From: Streptomyces sp. YIM 130001
GTDB taxonomy: Bacteria; Actinomycetota; Actinomycetes; Streptomycetales; Streptomycetaceae
Assembly: GCF_003574445.1 (NCBI RefSeq)
Contig: NZ_KZ984558.1
Span: 124,001 to 188,000 of the forward strand
Reading direction: 5' to 3'
DNA length: 64,000 nucleotides
A program made the position numbers and the translations under genes. The notes beneath the pieces are model-generated. The model was not told the origin of the DNA, did not search any database, and saw nothing but the letters and a program-made list of their open reading frames with translations. This document shows positions 25,592 through 33,938 of the stretch, one piece after another. Position 1 is the first letter of the stretch. Each line of letters opens with the position of its first letter.

Positions 25592-26743
25592 TCAACCGTC
25601 GACGGTCAGCACGTCCGACACCGGGCGGCGTTCCGTCGGGAGGCCGGCGGGCCCGTAGCCGAGCCGGATCACCATCTGGACCGGGCCCGAGTCCGTTTCC
25701 GGATCGCGCACCGCCCAGCGCAGCGCGTCCCATTCGAGGGCCGACGAGGCGACCGAGGTGGCGATGCCGTCCTGGGTGGCCTGCAGCAGGACGCGCTCCA
25801 GGGCCTGGCCCGCCCGCAGCCAGTCGCCCGGTTCGTCTCCCGTGGTCCCGAGCAGTGCGAGCTGGGGATCGGTCTCGAAGGCGGCGCCCGGACGGTCGGC
25901 GGGCGCGTTCGGACCCTCGAAGTCGCGTACGGGTGCGCCGCCCGAGCGCAAGCGCGGTCCGAGCGCCTCGCGGGGCAGGCCGGAGTCGGCGGGGCGGCCG
26001 TCGCCCAGCCAGTGCTCCAGGTCGGCGCGCCGGCCGGGATCCGCCTCCTCGCGCAGTTCGGCCTCGCGGGACAGGGCGAGCACCATCTCGTTGTGTCCCG
26101 GGTCCGGGAACACCAGACGTGCCCCTTCGAGCAGCGCGGCCCGACGCAGGCCGTCACGGAGCGCCGCGTCCACCGGTTCGGGGTCGAACGGTTCACGGCT
26201 GCTGTGCCTGCGTCTCAACGCACCGTGCAGATCGGCGAGTTCGCCCCGTTCCGAGTACGCCGCGGGCTCGGCGTCGTCCCGCGCGGAGTCCGCGTCGGCC
26301 GGCTCCGGGGCCGTACGGAAGTCGACCTCGGCGAGCAGGTCGGGATCATCCGGGTCGGGCAGCAGCGTTACCGAAGGCTCCAGGCCGGCCCGGGCCGCGG
26401 CGACCCGCAGGTTGAACAGCGCGGCGCCGCCGGCCAGGTGCAGCCCTCGGCCCTGCGGGTCGACGTGGGGGAGGGCCCGGGTGCGGTCGGCGCGCACCTG
26501 CAGCCTCCCGCCGTCGCGGTCGGCGCGGAAGCTCCACGGCTGGGAGTTGTGCAGCGACGGTGCCGTGACGGCGTCCGCCACGAAGCCGTTCAGCTCCTGG
26601 CCGGTCGGGGTGCGGGGGGCGGCTCTCGGTGCCGTGGGCGGTCCGTCCTGCTCCGGGCTCGCCCACGGCCCGCGCTCCGGCGGTTGTGGCTGCGGGGAAC
26701 GGCGGTGCTCGGGGGCGTCGTCCGCGGGATTGTCCGGTGTCAC
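25592..26743 (-). CDS. Acg-like nitroreductase-fold protein
   Basis: A 383-aa protein like the mycobacterial Acg family, a nitroreductase fold in which the flavin site is often blocked. Supporting features are the nitroreductase-like start (FVADAVTAPSLHNSQPWSF), the central RRRHSSREPF block and the terminal MVIRLGYGPAGLPTERRPVSDVL. GTG 26743 is chosen behind GGAAAGGA; the first about 45 residues are Pro-rich and disordered. It is probably co-transcribed with the universal stress protein downstream. Actual FMN reductase activity is uncertain. Confidence 0.72.
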   Translation of the reverse strand: MTPDNPADDAPEHRRSPQPQPPERGPWASPEQDGPPTAPRAAPRTPTGQELNGFVADAVTAPSLHNSQPWSFRADRDGGRLQVRADRTRALPHVDPQGRGLHLAGGAALFNLRVAAARAGLEPSVTLLPDPDDPDLLAEVDFRTAPEPADADSARDDAEPAAYSERGELADLHGALRRRHSSREPFDPEPVDAALRDGLRRAALLEGARLVFPDPGHNEMVLALSREAELREEADPGRRADLEHWLGDGRPADSGLPREALGPRLRSGGAPVRDFEGPNAPADRPGAAFETDPQLALLGTTGDEPGDWLRAGQALERVLLQATQDGIATSVASSALEWDALRWAVRDPETDSGPVQMVIRLGYGPAGLPTERRPVSDVLTVDG

Positions 26744-26883
26744 CTTCCAGCGTCCTTTCCGCCCCGGCGGGCAGGAGGGGCAAATGTCCCTTCTGTCCAT
26801 CATCGGGGAGGTCCCGCAGACTCACCAGGCCGGGCCGCCGGACGCGGTCACCGGCGCCGCTCCGTGGGCCGGCGGTGATCCGT

Positions 26884-26938
26884 CGGGCTCAGGGGCTCAG
26901 GGGCTCAGGGCTTCAAGGGCTCAGGGCTGGGTGGCTCA
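26884..26938. repeat. Short GGGCTCA direct repeats after the thiolase gene
   Basis: GGGCTCA occurs several times at 7-9 nt spacing immediately downstream of the thiolase stop codon. On the coding strand the units read TGAGCCC, so each carries a further stop codon. This is probably a slippage product with no clear function. Confidence 0.5.
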
Positions 26939-28150
26939 GCGCTCCAGCACCAGCGCAAGCCCCTGGCCGACCCCGATGCACAGCGTCGCGACAGCCGTGC
27001 CGCCGCCCGTCGCGGCCAGCTGGTGTGCCGCGGTGCCGGCGAGGCGGGCTCCGGACGCGCCCAGTGGATGGCCGAGGGCGATCGCCCCGCCCTGCGGATT
27101 CACGACGTCGGGGTCGCACTGCGGCCACTCGGCGAGGCAGCCGAGCACCTGCGCGGCGAACGCCTCGTTCAGCTCGATCGAGGTGAGGTCGCCGAAGCCG
27201 CGCCCCGCCTTCGCGAGTGCACGCTCCACCGCGGGCACCGGCGCCAGACCGAACCACTGCGGTTCCACGGCCGACACCGCGGTGGCCGAGATCCTGGCGA
27301 GTGGCTCACGGCCGACCGCCTTCAGACCCTCCTCGTCGGTGAGCAGCAGCGCCGAAGCGCCGTCGTTCAACGGAGAGGCGTTCCCCGCCGTGACCGTCCC
27401 GCCGTCCGTACGGAACGACGGCTTCAACCGGCCCATGGCCTCCGTCGAAGCATCCGCGCGCACACATTCGTCCCGGTCGACGACCACCGGGTCGCCCTTG
27501 CGCCGGGGCACGCTCACCGGGGCGATCTCGGCGTCGAAACGCCCAGCCGCCTGCGCCTCGGCGGCCTTGTGGTGCGAGGACAGCGCGAAGGCGTCCTGCT
27601 GCTCGCGGGTGATCCGGTGCTTGTCCGCGATGAGTTCGGCGCACTCGCCGAGCGGCACCGTCCACTCCGGTTCCATCCGCGGATTGACCATCCGCCAGCC
27701 CAGCGTCGTCGAGTACAGCTCGGTGTGGCCGGCCGGGAAGGCCTGGCCGGACTTCGGCAGGACGTAGGGCGCGCGGGACATCGACTCGACGCCGCCGGCC
27801 AGGATCACCGACGCGTCCCCGAGTGCGATGGCGCGAGCACCCTGCACCACGGCTTCGAGGCCGCTCGCGCAGAGCCGGTTCAGGGTCACGCCCGGGACGG
27901 TGACCGGAAGGCCGGCGAGCAGGCCCGCCATCCGGGCCACATTGCGGTTCTCCTCGCCCGCGCCGTTGGCGTTGCCGTAGTAGATGTCGCCGATCAGGCC
28001 CGGATCGAGGTCCGGCGAGCGGTCGAGCAGAGCTCGCAGCGTGTGCGCGGCCAGATCGTCCGGGCGCACCGACGACAGGCTGCCCGCGTACTTGCCGAAC
28101 GGGGTCCGTACCGCGTCGACGATGTAGACGTCCCTGGTCCGGTGGTTCAT
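26936..28150 (-). CDS. Acetyl-CoA C-acyltransferase, PcaF/PaaJ-like (3-oxoadipyl-CoA thiolase)
   Basis: A 404-aa thiolase. The N-terminus VYIVDAVRTPFGKYAGSL and block YYGNANGAGEENRNVARMAGLLAGLP match 3-oxoadipyl-CoA thiolases closely. The acyl-carrying Cys is in NRLCASGLEAV, the catalytic His in ALGHPLGASGARL and the second Cys in CIGVGQG. ATG 28150 follows AAGGAG. It would cleave 3-oxoadipyl-CoA to succinyl-CoA and acetyl-CoA. Unlike most pca operons, no pcaIJ or other aromatic gene lies beside it. It is divergent from a double IclR regulator with an operator-like palindrome between them. A general beta-oxidation thiolase is the alternative. Confidence 0.82.
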   Translation of the reverse strand: MNHRTRDVYIVDAVRTPFGKYAGSLSSVRPDDLAAHTLRALLDRSPDLDPGLIGDIYYGNANGAGEENRNVARMAGLLAGLPVTVPGVTLNRLCASGLEAVVQGARAIALGDASVILAGGVESMSRAPYVLPKSGQAFPAGHTELYSTTLGWRMVNPRMEPEWTVPLGECAELIADKHRITREQQDAFALSSHHKAAEAQAAGRFDAEIAPVSVPRRKGDPVVVDRDECVRADASTEAMGRLKPSFRTDGGTVTAGNASPLNDGASALLLTDEEGLKAVGREPLARISATAVSAVEPQWFGLAPVPAVERALAKAGRGFGDLTSIELNEAFAAQVLGCLAEWPQCDPDVVNPQGGAIALGHPLGASGARLAGTAAHQLAATGGGTAVATLCIGVGQGLALVLER

Positions 28151-28234
28151 CGGGCGACTCCTTCGGTGAGTACCACGGCGGGTGTCCTGCTGACCGTCCG
28201 GCCGGACTCCCTGAGGCCTGCCGCCCATCGGGTG

Positions 28235-28251
28235 TGTTCGCAGAGTGAACA
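28235..28251. promoter_or_regulatory. Candidate IclR-type operator
   Basis: TGTTCGCAGAGTGAACA is a 17-bp imperfect palindrome (GTTC-N7-GAAC core) in the 212-nt gap between the divergent thiolase and IclR genes. IclR-family activators of aromatic catabolism bind similar GTTC/GAAC dyads. Binding by the adjacent regulator is inferred. Confidence 0.5.
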
Positions 28252-28362
28252 GAAGTCCATTAATCTGGCCGCCGGTATGTTCGCCGGGCCGAGTGCGCGT
28301 GTCAATGCCCGCCCGGCGCGCCGCCCGACGCCTGTCACGTGCGACGAAGGGGAGGGCGAGCC

Positions 28363-29976
28363 GTGCCGCCGACCACGACCGCACCGTCCGGGACCGGCCG
28401 CGGGGCGGACCCGGGAGCGACGCTCGAGCGCGGACTGACCGTGCTGCGTGCCCTCGCGGCGGATCCGTCCGCCCGCCTCGGCCGTTCCGCACTGACCAGG
28501 ACGACAGGCCTCGCCCGCGCCACCGTCGACCGGATCACCGCCACCCTGATCAGGATGGGCTACGCCCGCCCCGACGGCAGCGATGTCCAACTGGCCCCAC
28601 GTGTCCTGGAGCTCGGCAACGCCTACCTCTCCGCCGAGCGCGTCACCGACGCGATGCGCCCCGTCGTCCTCGACCTCGCCGCCGACCTGGACGAATCGGT
28701 GTCGGTCTGTGTGCCGGACGGTGACGGGGCGCGCTTCGTCCTGCAGTGCCCACGGCAGCGCGCCATGACTCCGGCCTTCCGGGTCGGTGACCTGCTGGCT
28801 GTCGAACGGTGCGCGCCCGGCGCCCTGTTCGCGGCGGGCTGGGACCGGAGGCGATGGCGGGCGTGGCGTTCGGCGGCGGCGCCCGGCGCCTTCGAGGCCC
28901 GGGCTGCGACGGCCCGCGGCCTCGGGTTCGCCGTCGACGACCAGCTCACCGAACCGGGCCTGATCGCCGTCTCGGTCCCGGTGCCGGGCCCCGACGGCTC
29001 CGCCGCCCGCACGCTGAACGTGGTCAGCCACACCAGCCGCCACACCGCCGTAGAGCTCACCGCGCACGCCCTGCCCCGGCTGCGGCGGACAGCCGATGCG
29101 CTACGGACCGTACTCGCGGGGCCGGGTGGCGGGCCGCCGGCGGCTGACGCCACCGGCATCCGCGCGGACGTCGAACTCCGTTCCGCCAAGGGCGAGTTGG
29201 GTCCGGACTTCCTCCAGTCGCTGGCCCGCGGGCTGGCCGTGCTGCGGGCCCTCGACGTCCCTGGCGGGCTGACCCTGAGCGCGCTCGCCGAGAAGGTCGG
29301 TCTGGCCCGGGCCAGCGCGCGGCGCCCGCTGCTCACCCTGCAGCGTCTCGGCTACGTCGACGCCGCCACCGACGGACGCTTCGTCCTGCTGCCACGCGTC
29401 CTGGAACTCGGCTACGCCACCGTCCCGCCGCTCGACTACGAACAACTGGTCCGACCGCACCTCGCGGCCCTGGCCCTGCGACTCAACGACTCCGCCTCGT
29501 CGGCCGTACTCGACGGCTCCGACATCCGCTACGTCGCCCGCGTCGGGGCCCGCCGCATCATGAGCGTCGACCTGGGCGTCGGCACCCGGCTGCCCGCGTA
29601 CGCCACCGCCATGGGCCGCGTACTGCTCGGGGACCTCGAGCGCGACGCACGCACCCTGCGCCTGGAGCAGATGGCCCCGCGGTCGCTCACCCCGCACACC
29701 CGCACCTCGCCCGCCGCCGTGGTGGACGCCGCGCGGCGAGACGGCTACGCCCTGGTCGACGAGGAGCTGGAGGAGGGCCTGCGCTCGATCGCCCTCCCGG
29801 TCCGTGACGCCGGTGGGCGGGCCGTCGCCGCGGTGAACATCTCGGCGCACGCCGTCCAGCGCAGCGCGGCCGACTTGCGCGACCGCGTCCTTCCCGAACT
29901 GCGGTCCGCCGTACGGCACATCGAGGCCGACCTGGCGGCGGCAGCGGGCCGCGACCCCCAGTCCCTGCCTGCCTGA
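28363..29976 (+). CDS. Double IclR-family regulator (two HTH-effector modules in one chain)
   Basis: A 537-aa protein made of two complete IclR units. Module 1 (about 20-250) has an HTH with LARATVDRITATLIRMGYA; module 2 (about 275-530) has SALAEKVGLARASARRPLLTLQRLGY. Each is followed by an effector domain; module 2 keeps the canonical IclR C-terminal ARRDGYALVDEELEEGLRSIALPV. GTG 28363 is selected behind AGGGGAGGG. Normal IclR proteins are about 250 aa and act as tetramers, so this fused form could bind as a dimer. It probably controls the divergent thiolase; the aromatic ligand is inferred only from that neighbour. Confidence 0.85.
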   Translation: MPPTTTAPSGTGRGADPGATLERGLTVLRALAADPSARLGRSALTRTTGLARATVDRITATLIRMGYARPDGSDVQLAPRVLELGNAYLSAERVTDAMRPVVLDLAADLDESVSVCVPDGDGARFVLQCPRQRAMTPAFRVGDLLAVERCAPGALFAAGWDRRRWRAWRSAAAPGAFEARAATARGLGFAVDDQLTEPGLIAVSVPVPGPDGSAARTLNVVSHTSRHTAVELTAHALPRLRRTADALRTVLAGPGGGPPAADATGIRADVELRSAKGELGPDFLQSLARGLAVLRALDVPGGLTLSALAEKVGLARASARRPLLTLQRLGYVDAATDGRFVLLPRVLELGYATVPPLDYEQLVRPHLAALALRLNDSASSAVLDGSDIRYVARVGARRIMSVDLGVGTRLPAYATAMGRVLLGDLERDARTLRLEQMAPRSLTPHTRTSPAAVVDAARRDGYALVDEELEEGLRSIALPVRDAGGRAVAAVNISAHAVQRSAADLRDRVLPELRSAVRHIEADLAAAAGRDPQSLPA

Positions 29977-30093
29977 CCTGGGCCCTTCACCCGACGGACG
30001 GGCGCAGTCCGCTGCCCAGGTCGCGGAGGGTGACCGGCCCGAGCCGGTACGGATCATCGGGCCGCCCAGTCCGGTGCCTGATTTCTCCCGCTA

Positions 30094-30123
30094 TTGGCAC
30101 CTCTGTCCTGGTCTTCCTACAGT
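30094..30123 (+). promoter_or_regulatory. Candidate promoter of the phosphatase gene
   Basis: TTGGCA (30094-30099), an 18-nt spacer and TACAGT (30118-30123) fit a vegetative sigma promoter. It would start transcription near 30130, about 35 nt before the GTG start at 30165. Confidence 0.45.
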
Positions 30124-30164
30124 GATCGCAGGATCCTCAGCCCACAGGAAGCAGACCGGCAGCC

Positions 30165-32498
30165 GTGAGAGCCGACCCCGACGAGCCCGCCGATTCCGCG
30201 ACTGTCCCCGAGCCCGCCGGGAACGGGGGACAGGTGCTGGGAGGATTCGCGCCCACGGCACAGACGTCCGGCCAGGCACAGACGTCCGGTCAGGCACAGA
30301 CGTCGGCACAGGCACAGACGTCCGCTCGGGCGCAGGCCCCGGACGGCCGGGCATCCGCCGAGCAGAAGAGCGTCCTGCGGATGCTGGCCAGCCCCGACCC
30401 CGACAGCCTCCTCGGTTCCGCGCTCGGCGCCCTGCAGAGCATCGAGGCCAGGGCCGGCGCCCTCTTCGTCGCAGGGGACGACGGCTGGCTGCGCATGACC
30501 GCCAACCGCAACCTCGACGACGCGGTCGTAGAACGCTTCCCCTCGCTCGCCCCCGACGCCGAACTGCCCGCCGCCGTCGCGGCCCGCGAACGCCGCTCGG
30601 TACGCGCCCTCGCCGAGGACTTCAAGACCCGCTACCCGGACCTCGCCGCACTCAGAAGGCCCGTCGGCGTCCTCGCCGAGCCGTTGCTCGTCGACGACCG
30701 CTGCCTGGGCGCCCTGGTCGTACACCTGGCACCGTCGTACACCCCGGATCTCGACGACGAGCAGCTCATCGCCATGGTCGCCGCCGTATGCGCCCACCGC
30801 CTCGAGGACATCCTCGTCACCGAGAGCGCCGGGCTGCCGGCGGGCACCGCCGCCCGGCTCCCCGGCGGGCACGCGGTGGCCGGACAGCCGCGCGACCAGG
30901 TCCGCCTCGAGCTGGCCCTGGCCGGCGGAAACCTGGGCTCCTTCCAGTGGTACGTCGACTCCGACGTGCTGGTCTGGGACGCCAGGGTGGTGCGCCTGAT
31001 GGGACTTGCTCCCGACACGTTCGACGCGCGTCTCGAGACCTTTCTCGCCGTCGTCCACCCCGAGGACCGCGAACGCGTCCAGGAGGAACTGGCCGAGACG
31101 CTGCGGACCGACGACTGCCACCTCGTCTACCGCGTCGTCTGGCCCGACGGGTCCCAGCACTGGATCGAGGCCAAGGGCATCGTCGAACGGTCCGCCGACG
31201 GCCGGCCCGAGTCCGTCATCGGTGTCGCCTGGGACGCCACGGCCCAGCGCGAGCGCGAGGCCAAACGCGAGGCCCGCCGCGCGGTGTACCTCAGCGTCAC
31301 GCAGGCCTTCGCGGCCGCCCTCTCGCCCCAGGACGTACTGGCGACGATGATCGACATCGTGCTGCCCGAGCTGGGTGCGCGGGCGCTCGCCCTGCACATG
31401 GTCGAGGAGGGGCGGCTCATCCTGGAAGGCTCGGCCGGCTACCCGGCCGACGTCATGAAGCGGCTCGCCGAGGTCGGCCGGATCCGCGACAACCCGTTGC
31501 AGGCCGCCCTCGATGCCGGCCACCCGTTGTTCTTCGAGTCGCGCCGAGCCTTCCAGGAACGCTTCCCCGCCCACGAACTGCGCCCCGTCGAGGGCCATCA
31601 CGCCTTCGTCTTCCTGCCGCTCGCCACCGCGGACGGCACGGTCGGCACCTGCCTCATCGCCTACGACCGGCCCAAGCGCTTCAGCCCCGACGAGCAGACC
31701 CTGGCGGCGGCGGTCTCCGGCATCCTCGGCCAGTCCCTGGCCCGCGCGCGGCTGTCCGACCTGAGCCGGCGCCGGATGACCGACCTGCAGCAGCTGATGA
31801 TGCCGCGCGCACTGCCCCGACTGGAGGACTTCCAGGTCGCCGCGTGCTATCTGCCGGCATCGCAGGGCATGCAGGTCGGCGGCGACTGGTTCGACGTACT
31901 GCCGCGAGCCGACGGTGGCGCCTCACTGGTCATCGGCGACGTGCAGGGCCACAGTGCCCAGGCCGCTGCGGTGATGGGCCAACTGCGCACCGCACTGCGT
32001 GCGCACGCCTCGGACGGCTACCGGGTGGAGCACCTGATGAGGCGCGGAAACCAGACGCTGTACGGACTCGACACCGAACGCTTCGCCACCTGCTGCATCG
32101 TCGACGTCACACCGGATACCGGCCACCTGCAGGTGGTACGCGCCGGACACCCCCGGCCGCTGCAGGCGACGGCCGACGGCACCGTCACCGAACTCGACGT
32201 GGCCGGCGGGCTCCCGCTCGGCTTCGCCCCCGACGACCACTATCCCGTCCATCACGGTCAACTCGCGCCGGGGAGCACCCTGTTGCTCTACACCGACGGA
32301 CTGGTCGACCGCCCGGGACGCTCCTACGACGAGGCGCTCGCCCGGGTCTCGTCCGTGTTCGCCGACTGGGCCGGGCGCGACGAGCAGGACGACGGCGGCG
32401 CGGGCCTGGAAGCGCTCGCCGAGGACATCGTCGCCACCGCCAGTGAGACTGGTACGGGCAGCGACGACATCGCGGTCCTGCTCATCCACCGCCCCTGA
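30165..32498 (+). CDS. PAS-GAF-PP2C (SpoIIE-type) serine phosphatase
   Basis: A 777-aa cytoplasmic phosphatase of the RsbU/SpoIIE group that dephosphorylates anti-sigma-factor antagonists. An N-terminal low-complexity tail (about 20-60; AQTSGQ repeats) is followed by a GAF-like domain (about 65-200), PAS (about 240-360; the PEDRERVQ and YRVVWPDGSQHWIE blocks are typical), GAF (about 370-540) and a PPM phosphatase domain (about 560-775). Metal-binding motifs are GGDWFDV, VIGDVQGHSAQAA and GSDDIAVLL. No anti-sigma kinase domain or partner gene is adjacent, so the target lies elsewhere. GTG start; the ribosome binding site is weak. Confidence 0.88.
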   Translation: MRADPDEPADSATVPEPAGNGGQVLGGFAPTAQTSGQAQTSGQAQTSAQAQTSARAQAPDGRASAEQKSVLRMLASPDPDSLLGSALGALQSIEARAGALFVAGDDGWLRMTANRNLDDAVVERFPSLAPDAELPAAVAARERRSVRALAEDFKTRYPDLAALRRPVGVLAEPLLVDDRCLGALVVHLAPSYTPDLDDEQLIAMVAAVCAHRLEDILVTESAGLPAGTAARLPGGHAVAGQPRDQVRLELALAGGNLGSFQWYVDSDVLVWDARVVRLMGLAPDTFDARLETFLAVVHPEDRERVQEELAETLRTDDCHLVYRVVWPDGSQHWIEAKGIVERSADGRPESVIGVAWDATAQREREAKREARRAVYLSVTQAFAAALSPQDVLATMIDIVLPELGARALALHMVEEGRLILEGSAGYPADVMKRLAEVGRIRDNPLQAALDAGHPLFFESRRAFQERFPAHELRPVEGHHAFVFLPLATADGTVGTCLIAYDRPKRFSPDEQTLAAAVSGILGQSLARARLSDLSRRRMTDLQQLMMPRALPRLEDFQVAACYLPASQGMQVGGDWFDVLPRADGGASLVIGDVQGHSAQAAAVMGQLRTALRAHASDGYRVEHLMRRGNQTLYGLDTERFATCCIVDVTPDTGHLQVVRAGHPRPLQATADGTVTELDVAGGLPLGFAPDDHYPVHHGQLAPGSTLLLYTDGLVDRPGRSYDEALARVSSVFADWAGRDEQDDGGAGLEALAEDIVATASETGTGSDDIAVLLIHRP
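30257..30328 (+). repeat. Four tandem 18-bp units inside the phosphatase gene
   Basis: Four head-to-tail 18-nt units, each beginning GGCACAGACGTC, encode four six-residue AQTS-x-x repeats. All are in frame, so copy-number change would alter only the length of the N-terminal tail. Confidence 0.8.
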
Positions 32499-32522
32499 GC
32501 GGCAGTCCGCAGGCGCGCCGTC

Positions 32523-33143
32523 CTACTCGAAGCGCGACACGTCGCCCGCACCCCGCCGCACGATCTCGACCTCGCCCCCGGAGAAGTCGATCACCGTGGT
32601 GGGGCTGGTCCCGCAGTCGCCCGAGTCGACCACCGCGTCCACCACGTGGTCGAGCCGCTCCTTGATCTCCCACCCCTGCGTCATCGGCTCGTCCTCGTCC
32701 GGCAGGAGAAGGGTGCTGGACACCAGCGGCTCGCCCAGTTCGGCGACCAGGTCCTGGGCGACCACATGATCGGGGATCCGCACGCCGACCGTGCGCTTCT
32801 TCGGGTGCAGGAGCTGGCGCGGGACCTCCTTCGTGGCCGGCAGGATGAAGGTGTAACTGCCCGGTGTGGCCGCCTTGATGGCGCGGAAGACGTCGTTGTC
32901 GATCTGCACGAACTGGCCGAGCTGCGAGAAGTTCTGGCAGACCAGGGTGAAGTGGTGACGGTCGTTCAGCTGTCGGATCGTGCGGATCCGGTCGAGCCCC
33001 TCGCGATTGCCGAGCTGGCATCCGAGTGCGAAGCAGGAGTCCGTCGGGTACACGACCAATGCGCCGGAGCGGATGCTCTCGGCCACCGTGCTGATGGTGC
33101 GCCGCTGAGGATTCTCGGGGTGCACGTCGAAGTATTTCGCCAT
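32523..33143 (-). CDS. YciO/TsaC/Sua5-family protein
   Basis: A 206-aa single-domain protein of the YrdC fold. Hallmarks are the ALVVYPTDSCFALGCQ nucleotide/threonine pocket, IRQLNDRHHFTLVCQN and KKRTVGVRIPDH. It is closer in pattern to YciO than to the essential Sua5/TsaC enzymes that make threonylcarbamoyl-AMP for t6A, so a tRNA-modification role is uncertain. ATG 33143 is preferred to an upstream start. It is convergent with the phosphatase gene, 24 nt apart. Confidence 0.8.
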   Translation of the reverse strand: MAKYFDVHPENPQRRTISTVAESIRSGALVVYPTDSCFALGCQLGNREGLDRIRTIRQLNDRHHFTLVCQNFSQLGQFVQIDNDVFRAIKAATPGSYTFILPATKEVPRQLLHPKKRTVGVRIPDHVVAQDLVAELGEPLVSSTLLLPDEDEPMTQGWEIKERLDHVVDAVVDSGDCGTSPTTVIDFSGGEVEIVRRGAGDVSRFE

Positions 33144-33210
33144 CCGCCGAGCGTACGTGACCTGTTCACGCGCTCCGAGTCCGCGGACGTGCACTCCACC
33201 CGTCCGAGCG

Positions 33211-33224
33211 GTCCGTGCACGGAC
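33211..33224. other. Perfect 14-bp palindrome, unknown role
   Basis: GTCCGTGCACGGAC is fully self-complementary. A shorter relative, GTCCGCGGAC, lies at 33179-33188. Both fall between the YciO gene and the TetR gene. They could be a protein-binding site or a weak terminator. Confidence 0.4.
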
Positions 33225-33259
33225 AGGTTTTCCGCGGGCGTAGGGGTGTCAGGGGCGGC

Positions 33260-33859
33260 TCAGGGATCCGGCGTGGGCAGCACCCCGGACAGGACGCCCG
33301 CCACGGCGCGATGCACCGTGGCGGTGCCGGGCGCGGCGGCGAGGCGGTCGGCGAAGAGGAGGTGGGCGGTGCCGACCAGCATGGGGGCCAGCGCGCCGAC
33401 GTCGGCTTCCGGTGCGAGCCTGCCGGCTTTTCGCTCGGCGTCGAGATAGGAGGCCACCACAGCGGTGGCCTCGGTGAGCACCGGAATGCCGACGGGTGTG
33501 GTCTCGCGCAACCGGGTGCGCAGGGTGTCGCGCGAGACGACCAGGCCCACGACAGCCACCGCCACCGACCCGAACAGCTCGGTCAGTACGCGCGTCAGGC
33601 GGTCGACGACATCGCCTGCGCCCGCAGCCGCGACGAGTGCGTCGGACTGCCCCTCGATGCGGGCGATCCGGTCGCGGACCAGCTCGGCGAGGAAAGCGTC
33701 GCAGTCCGCGAAGTGGCGGTGCAGTACACCCTTCGCGCAGCCGGCCTCGTCCGTGACCGCCCGGCTGGTGAGGGCGCTCGGACCCTCGCTCAGCAGGACG
33801 CGCTCGGCGGCGTCGAAGAGTTGTCGGCGTACGTCACGCATGGCGACACCCGTGGGCAT
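33260..33859 (-). CDS. TetR-family transcriptional regulator
   Basis: A 199-aa TetR repressor. The HTH (about 25-55; ALTSRAVTDEAGCAKGVLHRHFADCDAFL) is followed by a helical ligand domain. ATG 33859 is fixed by GAGGAGG upstream. It is divergent from a SAM methyltransferase whose promoter carries two copies of an AGTGGGC-N4-GCCCACT dyad, so this protein is very probably that gene's repressor. The inducer is unknown. Confidence 0.87.
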   Translation of the reverse strand: MPTGVAMRDVRRQLFDAAERVLLSEGPSALTSRAVTDEAGCAKGVLHRHFADCDAFLAELVRDRIARIEGQSDALVAAAGAGDVVDRLTRVLTELFGSVAVAVVGLVVSRDTLRTRLRETTPVGIPVLTEATAVVASYLDAERKAGRLAPEADVGALAPMLVGTAHLLFADRLAAAPGTATVHRAVAGVLSGVLPTPDP

Positions 33860-33894
33860 GCGGTGGTCCTCCTCGGTCGATCCGCCCGCCGCGA

Positions 33895-33923
33895 TTGACG
33901 AGTGGGCACTTGCCCACCATAGT
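33895..33923 (+). promoter_or_regulatory. Leaderless promoter of the methyltransferase gene
   Basis: TTGACG (33895-33900), a 17-nt spacer and CATAGT (33918-33923) are followed by exactly 6 nt and then ATG 33930. This places the transcription start on the A of the start codon. No ribosome binding site precedes the ATG, which agrees with a leaderless mRNA. Confidence 0.7.
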
Positions 33924-33938
33924 GGGCGCATGCCCACT
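33901..33938. promoter_or_regulatory. Twin TetR operators
   Basis: AGTGGGCACTTGCCCACC (33901-33918) and AGTGGGCGCATGCCCACT (33921-33938) are two dyads 20 bp apart, about two helical turns. The first fills the -35/-10 spacer; the second covers the transcription start and the ATG. Occupancy by the divergent TetR protein would block RNA polymerase. Confidence 0.7.

Noticed and set aside
30257..30328. CRISPR-like short repeats
   Set aside because: The units are contiguous 18-mers without spacers and are in frame within a protein-coding gene.
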